From assembly GCF_000277125.1 (NCBI RefSeq), contig NC_016946.1, positions 2,418,001 to 2,482,000 of the forward strand: DNA of 64,000 nt, given 5' to 3'. The notes below the pieces were generated by a model. That model made no database searches, was not told the DNA's origin, and saw only the letters and a list, made by a program, of their open reading frames with translations. This DNA comes from Mycobacterium intracellulare ATCC 13950 (GTDB lineage: Bacteria; Actinomycetota; Actinomycetes; Mycobacteriales; Mycobacteriaceae). Both the position numbers and the translations under genes were made by a program. This document shows positions 48,601-59,414 of the stretch, one piece after another (position 1 is the first letter of the stretch; every line of letters starts with the position of its first letter).

Positions 48601-51600
48601 ACCGGCGACCTGGCGCGCTGGACGCTCGACGGAACCCTGGACTACCTCGGCCGTGCCGACGCTCAGATCAAGCTGCGCGGGCACCGCATCGAACTGGGCG
48701 AAATCGAAAACACCTTGCTGGGCTGCCCGCAGGTCGCCCGGGCGGCCGCCACCGTGCACGAGAGCAGAACCGGCTCGCACCTCGTCGCCTATGTCACCCT
48801 CGAGCAGGCCACCACCGCCGAGCACGACGCCGAAACCGTCCAAGCGTGGCAACACCTGTATGACGAGGCGTATGGCGCCGACGTGGACGCGCCGGAATTC
48901 GGCATGGATTTCCGCGGCTGGAACAGCAGCTACACCGACGATCCGATCCCGCTCGAGGAGATGATCGAGTGGCGTTCGGCCACGGTGGATCGGATCCTCG
49001 AGTTGCATCCCGCGCGGGTGCTGGAGATCGGCGTGGGTTCGGGGCTATTGCTTTCCCAGTTGGCGCCGGTCTGTGCCGAGTACTGGGCCACGGACTTCTC
49101 CGCGCCGACGATCCAGAGGCTGCAGGCCGCCGTGGCCGGGCAGCCGTGGGGGGATCGGGTGCGGTTGCGGGTGCAGCCCGCCGATGTGGCAGATGCGTTG
49201 CCGGAGGGCCATTTCGATGTGGTGGTGCTCAACTCGGTGGTCCAGTACTTCCCGAGCGCGCGCTATCTCACCGACGTGCTGGCGGTCGCGATGCGATTGC
49301 TGGCACCAGGCGGGGCACTGTTCGTCGGCGACGTGCGTAATCACAGTCTGCAGGGCGCGTTTCAAACCGGCGTCGCGCTTGTCCGGGCCGCCAACGACAC
49401 CGCCGACGTTGACGAGATTCGCCAACGAGTTCAGCGCGCCATGCTCGGCGAAGCCGAATTACTATTGGCCCCAGAGTTTTTCACCGCCTGGGCCGCTGGC
49501 CATGCATCGGTGGCCGGGCTGGATATTGAAGTCAAGCGCGGCACGGCCGACAACGAACTCAACCGGTATCGCTACGACCTCGTCGTCTTCAAAACCCCGG
49601 CACCGGTGCGCTCACTGGCCGGCGCAGACAGCTGGGCGTGGGCCCAGTGCGCGGGCCTGGGCGGGCTGCACGACCGGTTGGTGGCCGAGCGTCCCGCCAT
49701 TGTTCGCGTCACCGAGATCCCCCGCGCGGGAGTGATCAGCGACGTGCACGTCGAACACGCCCTCGCCGACGGGCTCGCTCTGTCCGACGCGCTGGCCCTG
49801 GCCGAGAGCGCGGACGCCGTTGTCCCCGAACAGCTCCACCGCCTTGGCGAGAGTGCCGGATACCGCGTCGCGGTCACCTGGGGAGCCCAACCGGGCACCG
49901 TGGACGCGGTGTTCGTCACTGCCGCCGACGCTGAGCGGACCTGGGCGCTGACCGATCTGTATCTGCCGCCCGACGCGGCCCACCGAGTCACCAGTCACGC
50001 CAACGACCCGCAGACCAACACCAAAATCACCGCCGTGCGTCAGCAGTTGAGCGCGTGGTTGCCCGAGTACATGGTGCCGACGCACATCGTGGTGCTCGAC
50101 GAGTTCCCGATGACGTCCTCGGGCAAGATCGACCGTAAGGCCTTGCCGGCGCCCGTTTTTGCCACCACAGTCTTCCGAGCGCCGCAGACCCAGACCGAAA
50201 AGATCGTCGCCGGCCTGTTCGCCGAGGTGCTGGCGATCGACAAGGTCGGGGCCGACGACTCGTTCTTCGACCTGGGTGGGGATTCGCTGTCGGCGATGCG
50301 GCTGATCGCCGCGGTCAACAACGTTCTGGATGCCGACCTGTCGGTGCGTGCCGTGTTCGAGGCCCCCACGGTTGCCGAATTGGCGCCCCGTATCGGTCAG
50401 GGCGGGGGCCTGGAGCCGCTGGTGCCGGCGGAGAGGCCGGCGGTGATTCCGTTGTCGTTTGCCCAGAGTCGGTTGTGGTTCATCGACCAATTGCAAGGGC
50501 CTTCACCGCTTTACAACGTGGTGGTGCCGTTGCGGCTGAGTGGGCGCCTCGATGCGGACGCGCTGGGTGCGGCGCTGGTCGATGTGGTCGGCCGCCATGA
50601 GAGCCTGCGCACCCTGTTCAGGGCGGTCGACGGGATACCGCAGCAACTGGTGGTGCCCGCCGACCAGGCCGATTTCGGCTGGGACGTCGTTGATGCCACC
50701 GGATGGCCGGCTGGCCAGGTGGAGGACGCCGTCGGCGCCGTGGTGCGCTACGGGTTTGACCTGGCCACCGAGATCCCGTTGCGGGCAAGGCTTTTCCGCG
50801 TCGCCGACGATGAACACGTGATGGTGGCCGTGCTGCACGAAATCGCCGCCGACGGTTGGTCGACGACCCGCCTGGTGCGAGACATGAGTGTGGCCTATGC
50901 AAGCCGGTGCGCGCGCCGGGCCCCCGACTGGGCCCCATTGCCGGTGCAGTATGTCGACTACACGCTGTGGCAGCGCGCGCAGTTCGGCGATCTCGACGAC
51001 AGTGAAAGCCGCATCGCAGCGCAACTGGCCTACTGGGAGCAGACGCTGGCCGGGATGCCCGAGCGGCTGCAGCTGCCCACCGACCGGCCCTACCCGCCGG
51101 TGGCCGATCAGCGCGGCGCCAGGGTGACCGTTGAGTGGCCGGCGTTGTTGCAGCAGCAGATTGCTCGGATGGCCCGCGAACACAACGCGACCGGATTCAT
51201 GGTGACGCAGGCCGCCCTGGCGGTGCTGCTGTCGAAGCTCAGCGCCAGCAGCGATGTGGCGGTGGGATTCGCGATCGCCGGGCGCCGCGATCCCGCGCTG
51301 GACGAGCTGGTGGGATTCTTCGTCAACACCTTGGTGCTGCGCGTCGATCTTGCCGGCGATCCCACCGTCGCCGAGCTGCTGGCGCAGGTGCGATCACGCG
51401 GCCTGGCCGCCTACGAGCACCAGGACGTGCCGTTCGAGGTACTCGTCGAGCGGCTCAACCCCACCCGATCGTTGGCCCACCACCCGCTGGTCCAGGTGAT
51501 GTTGGGCTGGAACAATTTCCCGGGACAGGTCAGCGTCCCCGAGACCGGGCTGAGCTTGGGTGACCTTCAGGTCACGCCGCTGCTCGGCGACACCCAGACC

Positions 51601-54600
51601 GCGAAAATGGATCTCGTCTTCTTCCTCAAAGAATGCTGGACCGACGCCGGTGAGCCCGCCGGGATTTCCGGGCAAGTCGAATTTCGCACCGACGTGTTCG
51701 ACGCGGACAGCATCCTGGCGTTGATCGGTCGGTTGGAGCGGGTGTTGGTGGCAATGGCCGCCGACCCGGCCCGGCGGCTGTCGTCGGTGGATGTGCTGGG
51801 TGAGGGTGAGCGCGCTCGCCTGGAAGAGCTTGGTAATAAGGCGATTTTGGCCAGCCCGCACGGCGTTGCGGTGTCGGTGCCGGAGTTGTTCGCCGCCCAG
51901 GTGGCCCGGATTCCGGATGCCGTGGCGGTGGTCGGTGATGGCTTGTCGATGACCTACCGCGAGCTGGATGAGTCCTCGAATCGGTTGGCGCATCTGCTTG
52001 TTGGGCGGGGGGCGGGGCCGGGGCGGACTGTGGCGGTGGTGTTGTCGCGGTCGGTCGAGGCGGTGGTGGCGATCGTGGCGGTGCTCAAGTCGGGGGCGGC
52101 GTATTTGCCGATCGACCCGGGTCTGCCCGCGGAGCGGATCGGCTTCGTGCTCGCCGATGCCGCGCCGATCGCGGCGATCACCACCGCGGCGCTGACCGAA
52201 CGGCTCGACGGCCATGACGTGGCGGTCATCGACGTCAACGATCCCGCCATCGACGCGCAACCGGACACGGATTTGTCGGGGCCGGCCCCGGACGACATCG
52301 CGTATGTGATTTACACCTCGGGCACCACCGGGGTGCCCAAAGGTGTTGGGATCACCCATCGCAACGTGACCCAGTTGTTGGGGTCGTTGCGGGCGGGCCT
52401 GCCGGCCGCGGGGGTGTGGGCGCTGTGTCATTCGTTGGCGTTCGATGTGTCGGTGTGGGAGATCTTCGGTGCCCTGCTGCGCGGTGGCCGGCTGGTGGTG
52501 GTGCCCGAGGCGGTCAGCGCCTCACCGCAGGATCTGCATCGGGTGCTGGTCGCCGAAGGCGTCAGCGTGTTGACCCAGACCCCGTCGGCGGTGGCCGCGT
52601 TGCCCACCGACGGTTTGGAGTTGGTGGCCTTGGCGGTAGTGGGTGAGGCGTGTCCGGCCGAGGTGGTGGATCGGTGGGCGCCGGGGCGGGTGATGGTCAA
52701 CGCCTATGGCCCGACCGAGACCACGATGTGTGTGGCGATCAGCGCCCCGCTGACGCAAGGATCCGGGACGCCGCCAATCGGTGCGCCGGTCGGCGGGGCG
52801 GCACTGTTCGTCCTCGACGGCTGGTTGCATCCCGTGCCCGCGGGGGTGGTCGGTGAGTTGTATGTGGCCGGTGCCGGGGTGGCGGCCGGGTATGCGGGTC
52901 GTGCGTCATTGACCGCCTCGCGGTTTGTCGCCTGCCCATTCGGGGCGCGGGGCCAACGGATGTATCGCACCGGGGATCTGGTGCGCTGGCGCGCCGATGG
53001 GCAGCTGGATTACCTGGGGCGCACCGATGAGCAGGTCAAGATCCGCGGCTATCGCATCGAGCTCGGGGAGATCCAGACCGCCCTGACCGCGCTGAGTGAG
53101 GTGGATCAGGCGGTGGTCATCGCCCGCGAGGACCGCCCCGGCGACAAGCGCCTGGTTGCCTACGTCACTGGGACTGCGGACCCGGCCGACCTGCGTACCG
53201 CGCTGGGCGAGCGGCTACCGGAATACATGGTGCCGGCCGCGGTGGTCGTGCTCGACGCGCTGCCGTTGACGGTCAACGGCAAACTCGATACCCGCGCCCT
53301 GCCGGCACCCGAATACCAAAATGCCGGATATCGCGCGCCGGCCAACCCGGTCGAAGAGATCCTGGCCGGCGCGTTCGCCGAGGTCCTCGGGATTGAGCGC
53401 GTCGGGGTCGACCAGTCGTTCTTCGATCTGGGTGGGGATTCGCTGCTGGCTATGCGCTTGGTCGCCGCGATCGAGATGGGTCTGAAGGCAGAGCTTTCGG
53501 TGCGCACCGTGTTCGAGGCGCCCACGGTGACCCAGTTGGCGCTCCGTGTCGGCGGAGGTGGCGGTCGACGCCAGCCGGTGGTGGCGGTTGAGCGGCCTGA
53601 GGTGGTGCCGTTGTCGTTTGCCCAGCAACGCTTGTGGTTCATCGACCAGTTGCTGGGGCCTTCGCCGATCTACAACATGGCGGTGGCGTTGCGGCTCAGC
53701 GGACGGCTGGATGCCGAGGCGTTAGGGGCGGCGCTCGCCGATGTGGTAGCCCGCCAGGAGACCCTACGCACCCTCTTCCCGGCGATCGACGGGATACCCG
53801 AACAGGTGGTTATCCCGATCGAGCAGGCCGACTTCGGTTGGCGGGTCGTCGATGCCACCGGCTGGCCGGAAACCCGGCTGCAGGAGGCCATCGACCCGAC
53901 GGTGCGTCACTCGTTCGATCTGGCCACCGAGATTCCTTTGCGGGCACGGCTTTTCCGCATCGCCGACGACGAACACGTGCTGGTGGCGGTGGTGCACCAC
54001 ATCGCCGCCGACGGCTTGTCGATGTCGCCGCTGGTGGCTGATCTGGCGGTGGCGTACGCCAGCCGGTGTGCGGGGCAGGCACCCGGTTGGGCGCCGTTGC
54101 CGGTGCAGTACGCCGATTACACGCTGTGGCAGCGTGCGCAGCTCGGTGATGTCACCGACAGCGACAGCCCGATCGCCGCCCAGCTGGCGTACTGGGAGCA
54201 GGAGCTGGCCGGGGTGCCCGAGCGCCTGGCGCTGCCCACCGACCGGCCCTATCCGCCCATGGCCGACTACCGCGGCGCCAGCGTCATGGTGGAGTGGCCG
54301 CCCGAGCTGCAGCAGCGGGTGCGCGCGGTGGCCCGCGAGCACAACGCGACCAGCTTCATGGTGATCCAGGCCGCCCTGGCCGTACTGCTGGCCAAGGTGA
54401 CCGCCAGCAGCGACGTGGCGGTCGGATTCGCGATCGCCGGGCGCGATGATCCCGCACTCGATGGATTGGTGGGCTTTTTCGTCAACACCCTGGTGTTGCG
54501 GGTCGACCTGGCCGGCGACCCGAGCTTCACCGAATCCCTGGATCAGGTGCGCGCGCGCAGTCTGGCCGCCTACGAGCACCAGGACGTGCCCTTCGAGGTG

Positions 54601-57522
54601 CTCGTGGAGCGGCTCAACCCGACCCGAAGCCTGGCGCACCACCCGCTGATACAGGTGGTATTGGCCTGGCAGAACTTCGCGCGGGAGGACGGCGTCCCCG
54701 CCGGGTTGGCCCTGGGTGATCTGCAGGTCACACCGCTGGCGGCGGACACCCGGGTTGCCCGGATGGACCTGACCTTCACGTTGGGCGAACGCTGGACTAC
54801 CGCCGGTGATCCCGCAGGCATCGGCGGCTCGGTGGAGTTCCGCACCGACGTGTTCGACGCGGCCACCATCGAGGCGCTGATCGAGCGGCTGGAGCGAGTG
54901 CTGATCGCGGTCACCGCCGAGCCGTCCCGAGTGCTGTCGTCCGTGGACGTGCTGGACGCGGGCGAGCACGCTCGGTTGGATGAGATCGGCAACCGGGCGG
55001 CGTTGACCCCGACGGCGTCACCCTCGCCGTCGATTCCGGCGGTGTTCGCCGCGCAGCTCACCCGCGCTCCAGAGGCCGTGGCGGTCAGCTCCGACGGCCG
55101 GTCGATGACCTACCGGGAGCTCGACGAGGCGTCGAACCTGCTGGCGCACCTGCTGACCGCCCAAGGCGCGGGTCCGGGACAGTGCGTGGCGCTGCTGTTC
55201 AACCGTTGCGCCGAGGCAGTCGTAGCGATGTTGGCGGTGCTCAAGACCGGAGCGGCCTACCTGCCGATCGACCCCGCGCATCCGGCGGAGCGGATCGCCT
55301 TCGTCGTGGCCGATGCCGCGCCGATCGCCGCGATCACCACCGCGGCGCTGGCCGGGCGGCTGGATGGGTGCGACCTAACGGTCATCGATGTGGCCGATCC
55401 CCGCATTGACGGCTTCCCCGACACGGGTTTGCCGGCGCCGGATCCCGATGACATCGCTTACGTGATCTACACGTCGGGCACTACCGGGGTTCCCAAAGGC
55501 GTCGCCATCACCCACCGCAACGTCACCGAGCTGCTCGGGTCTCTTGATCCGAGTTTGGCTGGGCCCGAGCAGGTGTGGTCGCAGTGGCACTCCTACAGCT
55601 TCGACATCTCGGGGTGGGAGATCTACGGCGCCCTCCTGCACGGTGGGCGGTTGGTGGTGGTGCCCGAGTCGGTGGCGGCCGCACCGGAAGACTTCCGCGC
55701 GCTGCTGATCACCGAACAGGTCAGCGTCCTATGCCAAACCCCCTCGGCGGTGGGGACGTTGTCGCCGGAGGGGCTGGAGTCGGTGGCCCTGCTGGTGGGC
55801 GGCGAGGCCTGCCCGGCCGAGCTGACCGAACGGTGGGCACCCGGGCGCGTGATGATCAACGAATACGGCCCGACCGAGACGACGATGTGGGTGGCCTTGA
55901 GCGCGCCGCTGACCGCCGGGTCGGATGTCGTGCCGATCGGTTCGCCGGTGCCCGGCGCGGCGTTCTTCGTGCTGGACCGGTGGCTGCGTCCGGTGCCGGT
56001 CGGGGTGGTCGGGGAGTTGTATGTGGCCGGTACCGGGGTCGGTGTCGGATATGTGCGCCGCCCGGGGTTGACGGCGTCGCGGTTTGTGGCGTGCCCGTTC
56101 GGCGCGCCGGGACAACGGATGTATCGCACCGGGGATCTGGTGAGTTGGGGGCGCGACGGGCAGCTGGATTATCTGGGTCGGGCCGATGAGCAGCTCAAGA
56201 TCCGCGGGTATCGCATTGAACTCGGTGAGATCCGCGCGGCGCTGGCCGCCCTGGATGGGGTGGAGCAGGCGGCGGTGATCGCCCGCGAGGACCGCCCCGG
56301 TGACAAACGCCTCGTCGGCTATCTCACCGGCACCGCTGACCCGGCCGATGTTCGGGCCCGGCTGGGTCAGCGGCTGCCGGCCTACATGGTCCCGGCGGCG
56401 GTGGTGGTGATCGACGCGCTGCCGTTGACGGTCAACGGCAAACTGGACACCCGGGCGCTTCCGGCGCCCGAGTACTGCGAGGGCGATCGCTACCGGGCCC
56501 CGGCCACGCCCACCGAGGAGATCGTGGCCGGCATCTACGCCCAGGTGCTCGGGCTCGAGCGCGTCGGGGTCGACGACTCCTTCTTCGACCTGGGCGGGGA
56601 TTCCCTGTCGGCGATGCGCGTCATCGCCGCCATCAACAAATCCCTGGACGCCGGCCTCGCGGTGCGCACGCTGTTCCACGCGCCGTCCGTCAGGAGCTTG
56701 AGCCGGGAATTGGGCCAAGATGCCGGCGAGGTGGAAGTCGTGCCCGTCGAGTTCCTCAAGGAGGGCACCGGTATTCCGCTGTTCTGCATCCATCCCGCGA
56801 GCGGGCTGAGCTGGCCGTATCACGCCCTCGGAAATTACCTGGACTGCCCGGTCATCGGAATTCAGCAAGCCCCGCAAAACGGCGAGGCCGAACCCGCCTC
56901 AATCCGCGACATGGCGAAAAACTATGCCGACCGGATTCAGGGGGTCGATCCGACCGGGCCCTACAACCTTCTCGGCTGGTCTTTCGGAGGCGTCGTCGCC
57001 CATGAGATCGCCATCGAGCTTCAGCGACGCGGATGCTCGATCGCACGCCTGATCCTTCTCGACGCCCTCCTGACCGTCCCGAACAGCGACGTCCTGAACA
57101 GCGATGTGTTGGTCGAGAAGGCGTTGGAAGAAGTTTTGCGGTTCTGCCGCATCGACATTCCCGATGAGCCGCTCACCTACGAGCTTGCAGAAGAACTACT
57201 CCGCGAACGAGGAATCGTCGAATTGGCTCGATACAAGCCGCTCCTCGATTCGATCGTCCGCAACGACGACACGAATCTGGCGTTGGCCCGAGACCATGAA
57301 CCAGGGGTTTTCAACGGTGACGTGGACGTTTTCGCTGCCGTGGGGGATGACGACGACCAGAGTTCGTCTCCGCTGCAAAGTTGGCGACCTCACATTACTG
57401 GCGAAATCCATTGCTACGCGGTCGATTCCAGGCATCAAGAAATGCTGAATACAGAATCGCTCATCCAGTATGGCCAACAACTCAAAGTTCTATTAGAACT
57501 CGAAGGTGCGCGCACAGAATGA
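39688..57522 (+). CDS. Five-module nonribosomal peptide synthetase with N-methyltransferase and thioesterase
   Basis: This 5,944-residue megasynthase has the order C1-A1-T1 / C2-A2-T2 / C3-A3(MT)-T3 / C4-A4-T4 / C5-A5-T5-TE. C-domain HHxxxDG motifs start at about residues 152, 1194, 2265, 3717 (HEIAADG) and 4770. Carrier serines are near 1009, 2080, 3533, 4585 and 5639. The methyltransferase (VLEIGVGSG at ~3111) is inserted between A8 and A9 of A3. The thioesterase has GWSFGG (Ser5765), Asp5792 and His5916. No epimerisation domain is visible. Pocket residues read by alignment to GrsA are A1 and A4 DVWTAVAMC (aromatic-like), A2 DYWSVGMVH (Thr-like), A3 DAGVIGGIW and A5 DIWCLGEMW (unassigned). 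A condensation domain ahead of A1 implies N-acylation. The product is predicted to be an acyl-pentapeptide N-methylated at residue 3. The MFS gene overlaps its stop. Confidence 0.95.
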   Translation: MTIDDRALSVGRERLTESDGGPFPLTRGQLDIWLAQETDRGGARWQLGYLLRIEGTLDPWLLEHTIRQVVREAEPFRAAFFQVDGQVFQAAVDYPDVELARYERMGSQDPVQEAYRLASSIQRTVMPLSGPLFKFALLQTRADEFYLFVCCHHIVADGISLALICHRIGDVYNAMASGAPIPPAFFGSLSDLIACEAEYEASTDYLDDQAYWTKNLPAESEPPYGLAPAADGREPYESSAPVELDPVAVSGIRELSQALGVRRSSVIAAACALLVGGCDVEGSEVVFDFPVSRRVRPETQTVPGMVTGFVPLVLKASPESTIASFCEHVDRRLREALDHQRFPVHLIEYRRPRGSAQRSNRVILNFIPTTNLANIAGAKISGTLTHTNLVDQCGLDFFSDHDRLFLGLQPGAKTSGFGGAGQWLSRCDIRDLIGRLERVLVGMAADAGRRLSSVDVLGEGERARLEELGNKAVLTSPHGVAVSVPALFATQVARIPDAVAVVCEDQSLTYRELDESSNRLAHLLVGRGAGPGRTVAVVLSRSAEAVVAILAVLKSGAAYLPIDPGLPAERIGFVLADAAPIAAITTAALTERLDGHDVAVIDVNDPAIDAQPCTGLRGPEPEDIAYVIYTSGTTGVPKGVGISHRNVTQLLGSLRAGLPAAGVWALCHSLAFDVSVWEIFGALLRGGRLVVVPEAVSASPQDLHRVLVAEGVSVLTQTPSAVAALPVEGLESVALAVVGEACPAEVVDRWAPGRVMVNAYGPTETTMCVAISAPLKAGSGVVPIGAPVAGAALFVLDGWLRPVPAGVVGELYVAGRGVGCGYVGRPGLTGSRFVACPFGAPGQRMYRTGDLVRWRADGQLDYLGRADEQVKIRGYRIELGEIQTALTALSGVDQAVVIAREDRPGDKRLVAYVTESGTGTVDPGELRTALGERLPEYMVPAAVVVLDALPLTVNGKLDTRALPAPEYQSAGYRAPANPVEEILAGAFAEVLGIERVGVDQSFFDLGGDSLLATRLVAVINTSLDAELSVPALFDAPTVGQLALRVAGDGGRREPVVAVERPAVVPLSFAQQRLWFIDQLQGPSPIYNIPAALRLSGPLDAEALGAALSDVVARHESLRTLFAAPNGTPQQMVIPREEVDFGWQIIDATGWSESRLSEAVKATACHTFDLATEIPLRARLFRVADDEHVLVAVVHHIAADGWSITALVRDLGLAYASRYAGQAPGWAPLPVQYADYTLWQRTQLGDVTDSDSPIAAQLAYWEQELAGLPERLALPTDRPYPPVADYRGASVVVDWPVELQLRIAQVAREHNATRFMVIQAALAALLSKLTASSDVAVGFAIAGRRDPALDELVGFFINTLVLRVDAAGDPTVAELLAQVRARSVAAYEHQDVPFEVLVERLNPTRSLAHHPLIQVVLAWQNFPGHTSDPAAGLDLGELQVTRLPVDTQSARMDLTFTLAERFTEAGEPAGIAGDVEFRTDVFDAASIEVLIERLERVLAAMTADPSRRLSSVDVLDAAERAHLDKIGNRAVLARPVPTAASIPAVFAAQVARTPEAAAITFEGRSTTYRELDEASNRLAHLLAALGAGPGQCVALLLPRSAGAVVAVMAVLKTGAAYLAIDPAHPTARMEFMVADAGPIAAITTTGLVDRFDGRDLPVIDVDDPRILGCPCTGLPTPAAEEIAYLIYTSGTTGVPKGVAIPHHNVTRLLTALSADLELSPEQVWTQCHSLAFDYSVWEIFGALLHGGRLVVVPESVTRSPEDLHALLIAEQVSVLSQTPSAFYALQTADARAPERGSQLKLETVVFGGEALEPQRLGTWLDRHRRSPRLINMYGITETTVHASFREISVADVDRSVSPIGVPLVHLGFFVLDASLRPVPVGVVGELYVAGGGLAYGYLGRAALTGSRFVACPFGAPGQRMYRTGDLVSWGPDGQLDYLGRADEQVKIRGYRIELGEIRAALAALDGVEQAAVIAREDRPGDKRLVGYVTGTADPADVRARLGQRLPAYMVPAAVVVIDALPLTVNGKLDTRALPAPEYCEGDRYRAPATPTEEIVAGIYAQVLGLERVGVDDSFFDLGGDSLSAMRVIAAINKSLDAGLAVRTVFESPTVAQLAPRIGGDGGTRQPLVAGTRPPMVPLSYAQSRLWFLDRFEGGVATYNMPTAFRISGALDVEALTAAVDDVIARHEALRTIFPDMDGVPFQQVLPAEAGMWRRGDAAVVSLTEQDLLGELVELAGYRFDLATEIPIRAQIYEVGPEQHVVGIVVHHIAFDGWSLAPMARDIGEAYLARRGGRAPQWAPLPVQYADYTLWQRDWLGVESDPDSVIAGQLAYWRQELADLPEVVSLPADRARPPVPSYRGDAVDMHLDPRLWAGIKALAAAHNATASMVLQAAMVVVLHRAGVGEDVTMGTPIAGRMDAALDELVGFFVNTWVLRVGVRPAHRFSDVLEQVRQKALDAYTNQDVPFERLVEQLNPVRSTAHHPLFQVALAFQNNVRPEVALDGLSVEPLAVDSRTAKFDLDVDLREVPSDDPAAPMAAGVVTYATDLYERATIERFVTWFTRVIEAVVADASVVVGDLALLDRDERDLVLSRWSGAGVGAPAGVAPELLDAAVAADPDAVAIVDRARSLSYRELDTWSTRLARVLIEAGVGPERAVGVAMGRSTELVVAWWAVQKAGGVYVPVDPAHPVERIATVLDAVGAVCVLTRDADTVAGAGSRPVLRIDGLDLSGRCAEPITDADRLAELGPDNTAYVIFTSGSTGTPKGVAVTHGGLPGVAAAHREAFGLGADTRMLAVLSPTFDAALGELLVAVGSRGALVVAPPEVYAGEALTALLQEQRVNAAVMTPTLLSSLDRSRLDVLSTLIVGGEACPDELVAAWAPGRRMFNGYGPTEATIWATTVPLVAGQPVRIGSPLPGMRSLVLDARLNPAPIGVIGELYLGGPALARGYLGRADLTAERFVADPYGPAGARLYRTGDLARWTLDGTLDYLGRADAQIKLRGHRIELGEIENTLLGCPQVARAAATVHESRTGSHLVAYVTLEQATTAEHDAETVQAWQHLYDEAYGADVDAPEFGMDFRGWNSSYTDDPIPLEEMIEWRSATVDRILELHPARVLEIGVGSGLLLSQLAPVCAEYWATDFSAPTIQRLQAAVAGQPWGDRVRLRVQPADVADALPEGHFDVVVLNSVVQYFPSARYLTDVLAVAMRLLAPGGALFVGDVRNHSLQGAFQTGVALVRAANDTADVDEIRQRVQRAMLGEAELLLAPEFFTAWAAGHASVAGLDIEVKRGTADNELNRYRYDLVVFKTPAPVRSLAGADSWAWAQCAGLGGLHDRLVAERPAIVRVTEIPRAGVISDVHVEHALADGLALSDALALAESADAVVPEQLHRLGESAGYRVAVTWGAQPGTVDAVFVTAADAERTWALTDLYLPPDAAHRVTSHANDPQTNTKITAVRQQLSAWLPEYMVPTHIVVLDEFPMTSSGKIDRKALPAPVFATTVFRAPQTQTEKIVAGLFAEVLAIDKVGADDSFFDLGGDSLSAMRLIAAVNNVLDADLSVRAVFEAPTVAELAPRIGQGGGLEPLVPAERPAVIPLSFAQSRLWFIDQLQGPSPLYNVVVPLRLSGRLDADALGAALVDVVGRHESLRTLFRAVDGIPQQLVVPADQADFGWDVVDATGWPAGQVEDAVGAVVRYGFDLATEIPLRARLFRVADDEHVMVAVLHEIAADGWSTTRLVRDMSVAYASRCARRAPDWAPLPVQYVDYTLWQRAQFGDLDDSESRIAAQLAYWEQTLAGMPERLQLPTDRPYPPVADQRGARVTVEWPALLQQQIARMAREHNATGFMVTQAALAVLLSKLSASSDVAVGFAIAGRRDPALDELVGFFVNTLVLRVDLAGDPTVAELLAQVRSRGLAAYEHQDVPFEVLVERLNPTRSLAHHPLVQVMLGWNNFPGQVSVPETGLSLGDLQVTPLLGDTQTAKMDLVFFLKECWTDAGEPAGISGQVEFRTDVFDADSILALIGRLERVLVAMAADPARRLSSVDVLGEGERARLEELGNKAILASPHGVAVSVPELFAAQVARIPDAVAVVGDGLSMTYRELDESSNRLAHLLVGRGAGPGRTVAVVLSRSVEAVVAIVAVLKSGAAYLPIDPGLPAERIGFVLADAAPIAAITTAALTERLDGHDVAVIDVNDPAIDAQPDTDLSGPAPDDIAYVIYTSGTTGVPKGVGITHRNVTQLLGSLRAGLPAAGVWALCHSLAFDVSVWEIFGALLRGGRLVVVPEAVSASPQDLHRVLVAEGVSVLTQTPSAVAALPTDGLELVALAVVGEACPAEVVDRWAPGRVMVNAYGPTETTMCVAISAPLTQGSGTPPIGAPVGGAALFVLDGWLHPVPAGVVGELYVAGAGVAAGYAGRASLTASRFVACPFGARGQRMYRTGDLVRWRADGQLDYLGRTDEQVKIRGYRIELGEIQTALTALSEVDQAVVIAREDRPGDKRLVAYVTGTADPADLRTALGERLPEYMVPAAVVVLDALPLTVNGKLDTRALPAPEYQNAGYRAPANPVEEILAGAFAEVLGIERVGVDQSFFDLGGDSLLAMRLVAAIEMGLKAELSVRTVFEAPTVTQLALRVGGGGGRRQPVVAVERPEVVPLSFAQQRLWFIDQLLGPSPIYNMAVALRLSGRLDAEALGAALADVVARQETLRTLFPAIDGIPEQVVIPIEQADFGWRVVDATGWPETRLQEAIDPTVRHSFDLATEIPLRARLFRIADDEHVLVAVVHHIAADGLSMSPLVADLAVAYASRCAGQAPGWAPLPVQYADYTLWQRAQLGDVTDSDSPIAAQLAYWEQELAGVPERLALPTDRPYPPMADYRGASVMVEWPPELQQRVRAVAREHNATSFMVIQAALAVLLAKVTASSDVAVGFAIAGRDDPALDGLVGFFVNTLVLRVDLAGDPSFTESLDQVRARSLAAYEHQDVPFEVLVERLNPTRSLAHHPLIQVVLAWQNFAREDGVPAGLALGDLQVTPLAADTRVARMDLTFTLGERWTTAGDPAGIGGSVEFRTDVFDAATIEALIERLERVLIAVTAEPSRVLSSVDVLDAGEHARLDEIGNRAALTPTASPSPSIPAVFAAQLTRAPEAVAVSSDGRSMTYRELDEASNLLAHLLTAQGAGPGQCVALLFNRCAEAVVAMLAVLKTGAAYLPIDPAHPAERIAFVVADAAPIAAITTAALAGRLDGCDLTVIDVADPRIDGFPDTGLPAPDPDDIAYVIYTSGTTGVPKGVAITHRNVTELLGSLDPSLAGPEQVWSQWHSYSFDISGWEIYGALLHGGRLVVVPESVAAAPEDFRALLITEQVSVLCQTPSAVGTLSPEGLESVALLVGGEACPAELTERWAPGRVMINEYGPTETTMWVALSAPLTAGSDVVPIGSPVPGAAFFVLDRWLRPVPVGVVGELYVAGTGVGVGYVRRPGLTASRFVACPFGAPGQRMYRTGDLVSWGRDGQLDYLGRADEQLKIRGYRIELGEIRAALAALDGVEQAAVIAREDRPGDKRLVGYLTGTADPADVRARLGQRLPAYMVPAAVVVIDALPLTVNGKLDTRALPAPEYCEGDRYRAPATPTEEIVAGIYAQVLGLERVGVDDSFFDLGGDSLSAMRVIAAINKSLDAGLAVRTLFHAPSVRSLSRELGQDAGEVEVVPVEFLKEGTGIPLFCIHPASGLSWPYHALGNYLDCPVIGIQQAPQNGEAEPASIRDMAKNYADRIQGVDPTGPYNLLGWSFGGVVAHEIAIELQRRGCSIARLILLDALLTVPNSDVLNSDVLVEKALEEVLRFCRIDIPDEPLTYELAEELLRERGIVELARYKPLLDSIVRNDDTNLALARDHEPGVFNGDVDVFAAVGDDDDQSSSPLQSWRPHITGEIHCYAVDSRHQEMLNTESLIQYGQQLKVLLELEGARTE
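40981..44100 (+). repeat. Segmental duplication in the NRPS, copy 1 (A1-T1-C2)
   Basis: From 40981 the DNA matches 51721 onward (offset about 10,740, later 10,728 after a four-codon difference), through A1, T1 and C2. Long stretches of A1 and A4 are identical or nearly so. The match starts abruptly at the end of C1, whose upstream sequence has no close relative in the gene. Confidence 0.85.
45408..45990 (+). repeat. Near-identical A-T segment, copy in module 2
   Basis: The last third of A2 and T2 is nearly identical to 56085-56667 (fewer than about ten differences in the roughly 510 bp I compared). The upstream cores of A2 and A5 are quite different, giving a sharp similarity boundary inside the adenylation domain. 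Confidence 0.85.
51721..54830 (+). repeat. Segmental duplication in the NRPS, copy 2 (A4-T4-C5)
   Basis: Counterpart of 40981-44100. A4 has the same specificity residues as A1, and C5 resembles C2 much more than C3. Modules 4 and 5 therefore probably derive from modules 1 and 2. Confidence 0.85.
56085..56667 (+). repeat. Near-identical A-T segment, copy in module 5
   Basis: Counterpart of 45408-45990. It is followed directly by the thioesterase linker, where similarity to module 2 stops (TLFHAPSV against TVFESPTV). Confidence 0.85.
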
Positions 57523-59030
57523 TGGCCGTCAAACCGAGCGCGCCGCGCCCCGTGAAGAGGCGCCTTCCCCCTTTGCTGCGGTCTCGCCCGTTCGTCGCCG
57601 TCGTTGTCGCGATCGGCGGCATGCAACTGATGGTGGCGATGGACGGCCCCGTCGCGATCTTCGCGCTGCCCAGGATCCAGAACGAGCTGGGCTTGTCGGA
57701 TGCCGGGCGGAGCTGGGTGATCACCGCCTACATGCTGACCTTCGGTGGCCTGATGCTGCTGGGTGGCCGCCTGGGTGACACCATCGGCCGCAAGCGCGCT
57801 TTCATCGTCGGGGTCGCGTTGTTCACTTTCGCCTCGACCTTGTGCGGCATCGCCTGGGACGGGGGGACCCTGATAGCGGCGCGGCTGTTGCACGGCGCGG
57901 CTTCCGCGATCATGGCGCCGACCAATTTGGCGCTGATAGCGACCACGTTCCCGAGGGGATCGGCACGCAACGTCGCAACTGGGGTGTTCGGCGCGATGTC
58001 CGGTCTCGGCGGGGTGCTGGGCCTGGTGGTGGGCGGCGCGCTGACCGACGTGTCGTGGCGGCTCGCGTTTTTGGTGAACGTGCCGATCGGGCTGGCGGTG
58101 ATCTGCCTGGCCGTCATCATGCTGCAGGAAACCCAGAAGGAGCGGATGAAGCTCGACGCCACCGGGGCCGCGCTGGCCACGTTGAGCTGTACCGCCGCGG
58201 TGTTCGGCCTGTCGATGGGCCCGGAGCACGGGTGGCAGTCGGCCATCACGATCGGTTCGGGCCTGGTGGCCCTGGCCGCCCTCGTGGCGTTCGTCGTGGC
58301 GGAGCGCACCGCCGAGAACCCCATCGTGCCGTTCGGCCTGTTCTTCGACCGCAACCGGCTGGCCGCGTTCGCGGCCATGTTCCTCGGCGGTGGCGTGCTG
58401 TTCAGCCTGACCGTGCTGGTCGGCATGTATGTGCAGACCGTCATGGGCTACAGCCCGCTGCGCGCTGGTGTCGCCTTCATCCCGTTCGGCATCGGGGTGG
58501 CCATCGGGGTCGGCGCGGCGTCGAAGCTGGTGATGTGGTTCCCGCCGCGGGTGGTGGTGCTCGCCAGCAGCGGCCTGATTCTGATCGCAACGCTGTACGG
58601 CGCGACACTCAACGCCGGGATCCCGTACTTCCCGAACCTGCTTGTGCCGCTCAGCATCGGCGCCCTTGGTATCGGCGCGATCTTCGTCCCGCTCACGCTG
58701 TCGGTGATCGCCAGCGTCGGCTCCGACCGGATCGGGCCCACCTCGGCGATTGCCGTGATGCTGCAGACCTTGGGCGGACCGCTGGTGCTGGTCATCATCC
58801 AGGCCGCCATCACATCGCACACCCTGCGGCTGGGCGGCACCCTGGGTCCGGTGAAGTCCATGAACGCCGCGCAACTGCATGCGCTGGACCGCGGCTACAC
58901 CTACGGCCTGTTGTGGCTGGCCGGGGTCGTCGTGCTGCTCGGCGCGGTGGCGCTGCTGATCGGGTACACGGCAGCGCAGGTGGCCCGCGCGCAGGAAGTC
59001 AGGAAAGCCGTCGACGCGGGGGAGATCTAG
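57519..59030 (+). CDS. MFS exporter of the DHA2 (14-TM) family
   Basis: This protein of about 503 residues has roughly 14 hydrophobic segments, MFS motif A as [11 protein letters not shown] between helices 2 and 3, and the antiporter-type motif [11 protein letters not shown] in helix 5. This is the EmrB/QacA group of proton-driven drug exporters. The ATG at 57519 overlaps the NRPS stop (ATGATG), so it is translated with the synthetase and probably exports the peptide product or gives self-resistance. GPL-type lipids use MmpL and Gap proteins, so an MFS pump is a different solution. Confidence 0.92.
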   Translation: MMAVKPSAPRPVKRRLPPLLRSRPFVAVVVAIGGMQLMVAMDGPVAIFALPRIQNELGLSDAGRSWVITAYMLTFGGLMLLGGRLGDTIGRKRAFIVGVALFTFASTLCGIAWDGGTLIAARLLHGAASAIMAPTNLALIATTFPRGSARNVATGVFGAMSGLGGVLGLVVGGALTDVSWRLAFLVNVPIGLAVICLAVIMLQETQKERMKLDATGAALATLSCTAAVFGLSMGPEHGWQSAITIGSGLVALAALVAFVVAERTAENPIVPFGLFFDRNRLAAFAAMFLGGGVLFSLTVLVGMYVQTVMGYSPLRAGVAFIPFGIGVAIGVGAASKLVMWFPPRVVVLASSGLILIATLYGATLNAGIPYFPNLLVPLSIGALGIGAIFVPLTLSVIASVGSDRIGPTSAIAVMLQTLGGPLVLVIIQAAITSHTLRLGGTLGPVKSMNAAQLHALDRGYTYGLLWLAGVVVLLGAVALLIGYTAAQVARAQEVRKAVDAGEI

Positions 59031-59164
59031 CTCGTCGCGGCCACGGCCGAAGTGTGCGGCGTCGACGAAAAATGCTGTTGCAGAGCGTGATCCGAGCAGC
59101 GATCCGGTTTCTGGTGGAGTACTGCCCGCCGCCGGCGCAGCCACCACTCTGTTGGCTCGCGTCG

Positions 59165-59230
59165 ACCACTCTATGTGCGGGTCCTGACTACGCTACCGAC
59201 TTGATAAGCCTGACAACGGGATTGCAAAAC
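59165..59230 (+). promoter_or_regulatory. Duplicated promoter block, copy at the PKS
   Basis: Counterpart of 39255-39320: ACCACTCTATGTGCG, GACTACGCTACC, CTTGATAAG, GACAAC and GGATTG in the same order and spacing. It lies 180 bp upstream of the GTG of the mbtH-like leader, as in the mbtH copy (about 182 bp). It suggests that the PKS is controlled with the NRPS by the same regulator. Confidence 0.7.
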
Positions 59231-59345
59231 CACAACGCTCTGAATCATGCACCTTGTCGAGTCGTTCCGGGCGATGCCCCAGAGCGCTTGCAACAGCTGT
59301 GCACCGATGTGTTCGGCCCTTGCCCACGCGAGATTTGGAGGACCG

Positions 59346-59414
59346 GTGAGTATCAATCCGTTCGACGACGACCCTGGCAGCCAACTCAGTCGTTGCTGTG
59401 AGGGCGCGAAATGA
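59346..59414 (+). CDS. 22-codon mbtH-derived leader ORF, coupled to the PKS
   Basis: GTG 59346 is preceded by TTTGGAGG and reads [15 protein letters not shown]..., against [14 protein letters not shown] of mbtH. After 12 codons the resemblance ends. The frame runs to TGA 59412-59414, which overlaps the PKS ATG (59411-59413) as ATGA. It is a truncated mbtH 5' end kept as a translated leader. The PKS has no strong ribosome-binding site of its own, so ribosomes probably load on this leader and restart. Expression of a functional peptide is unlikely. Confidence 0.6.
   Translation: MSINPFDDDPGSQLSRCCEGAK

Noticed and set aside
46504..49008. Long antisense open frames opposite the NRPS (up to 834 codons)
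   Set aside because: They are the predictable mirror of high-GC codon usage in the synthetase. Their composition is His/Arg/Gln-rich, with no domains or ribosome-binding sites.
57435..59147. 570-codon antisense frame opposite the MFS exporter
   Set aside because: Its His/Asp/Arg-rich sequence is a frame shadow, and the sense strand encodes a clear 14-TM transporter coupled to the NRPS.
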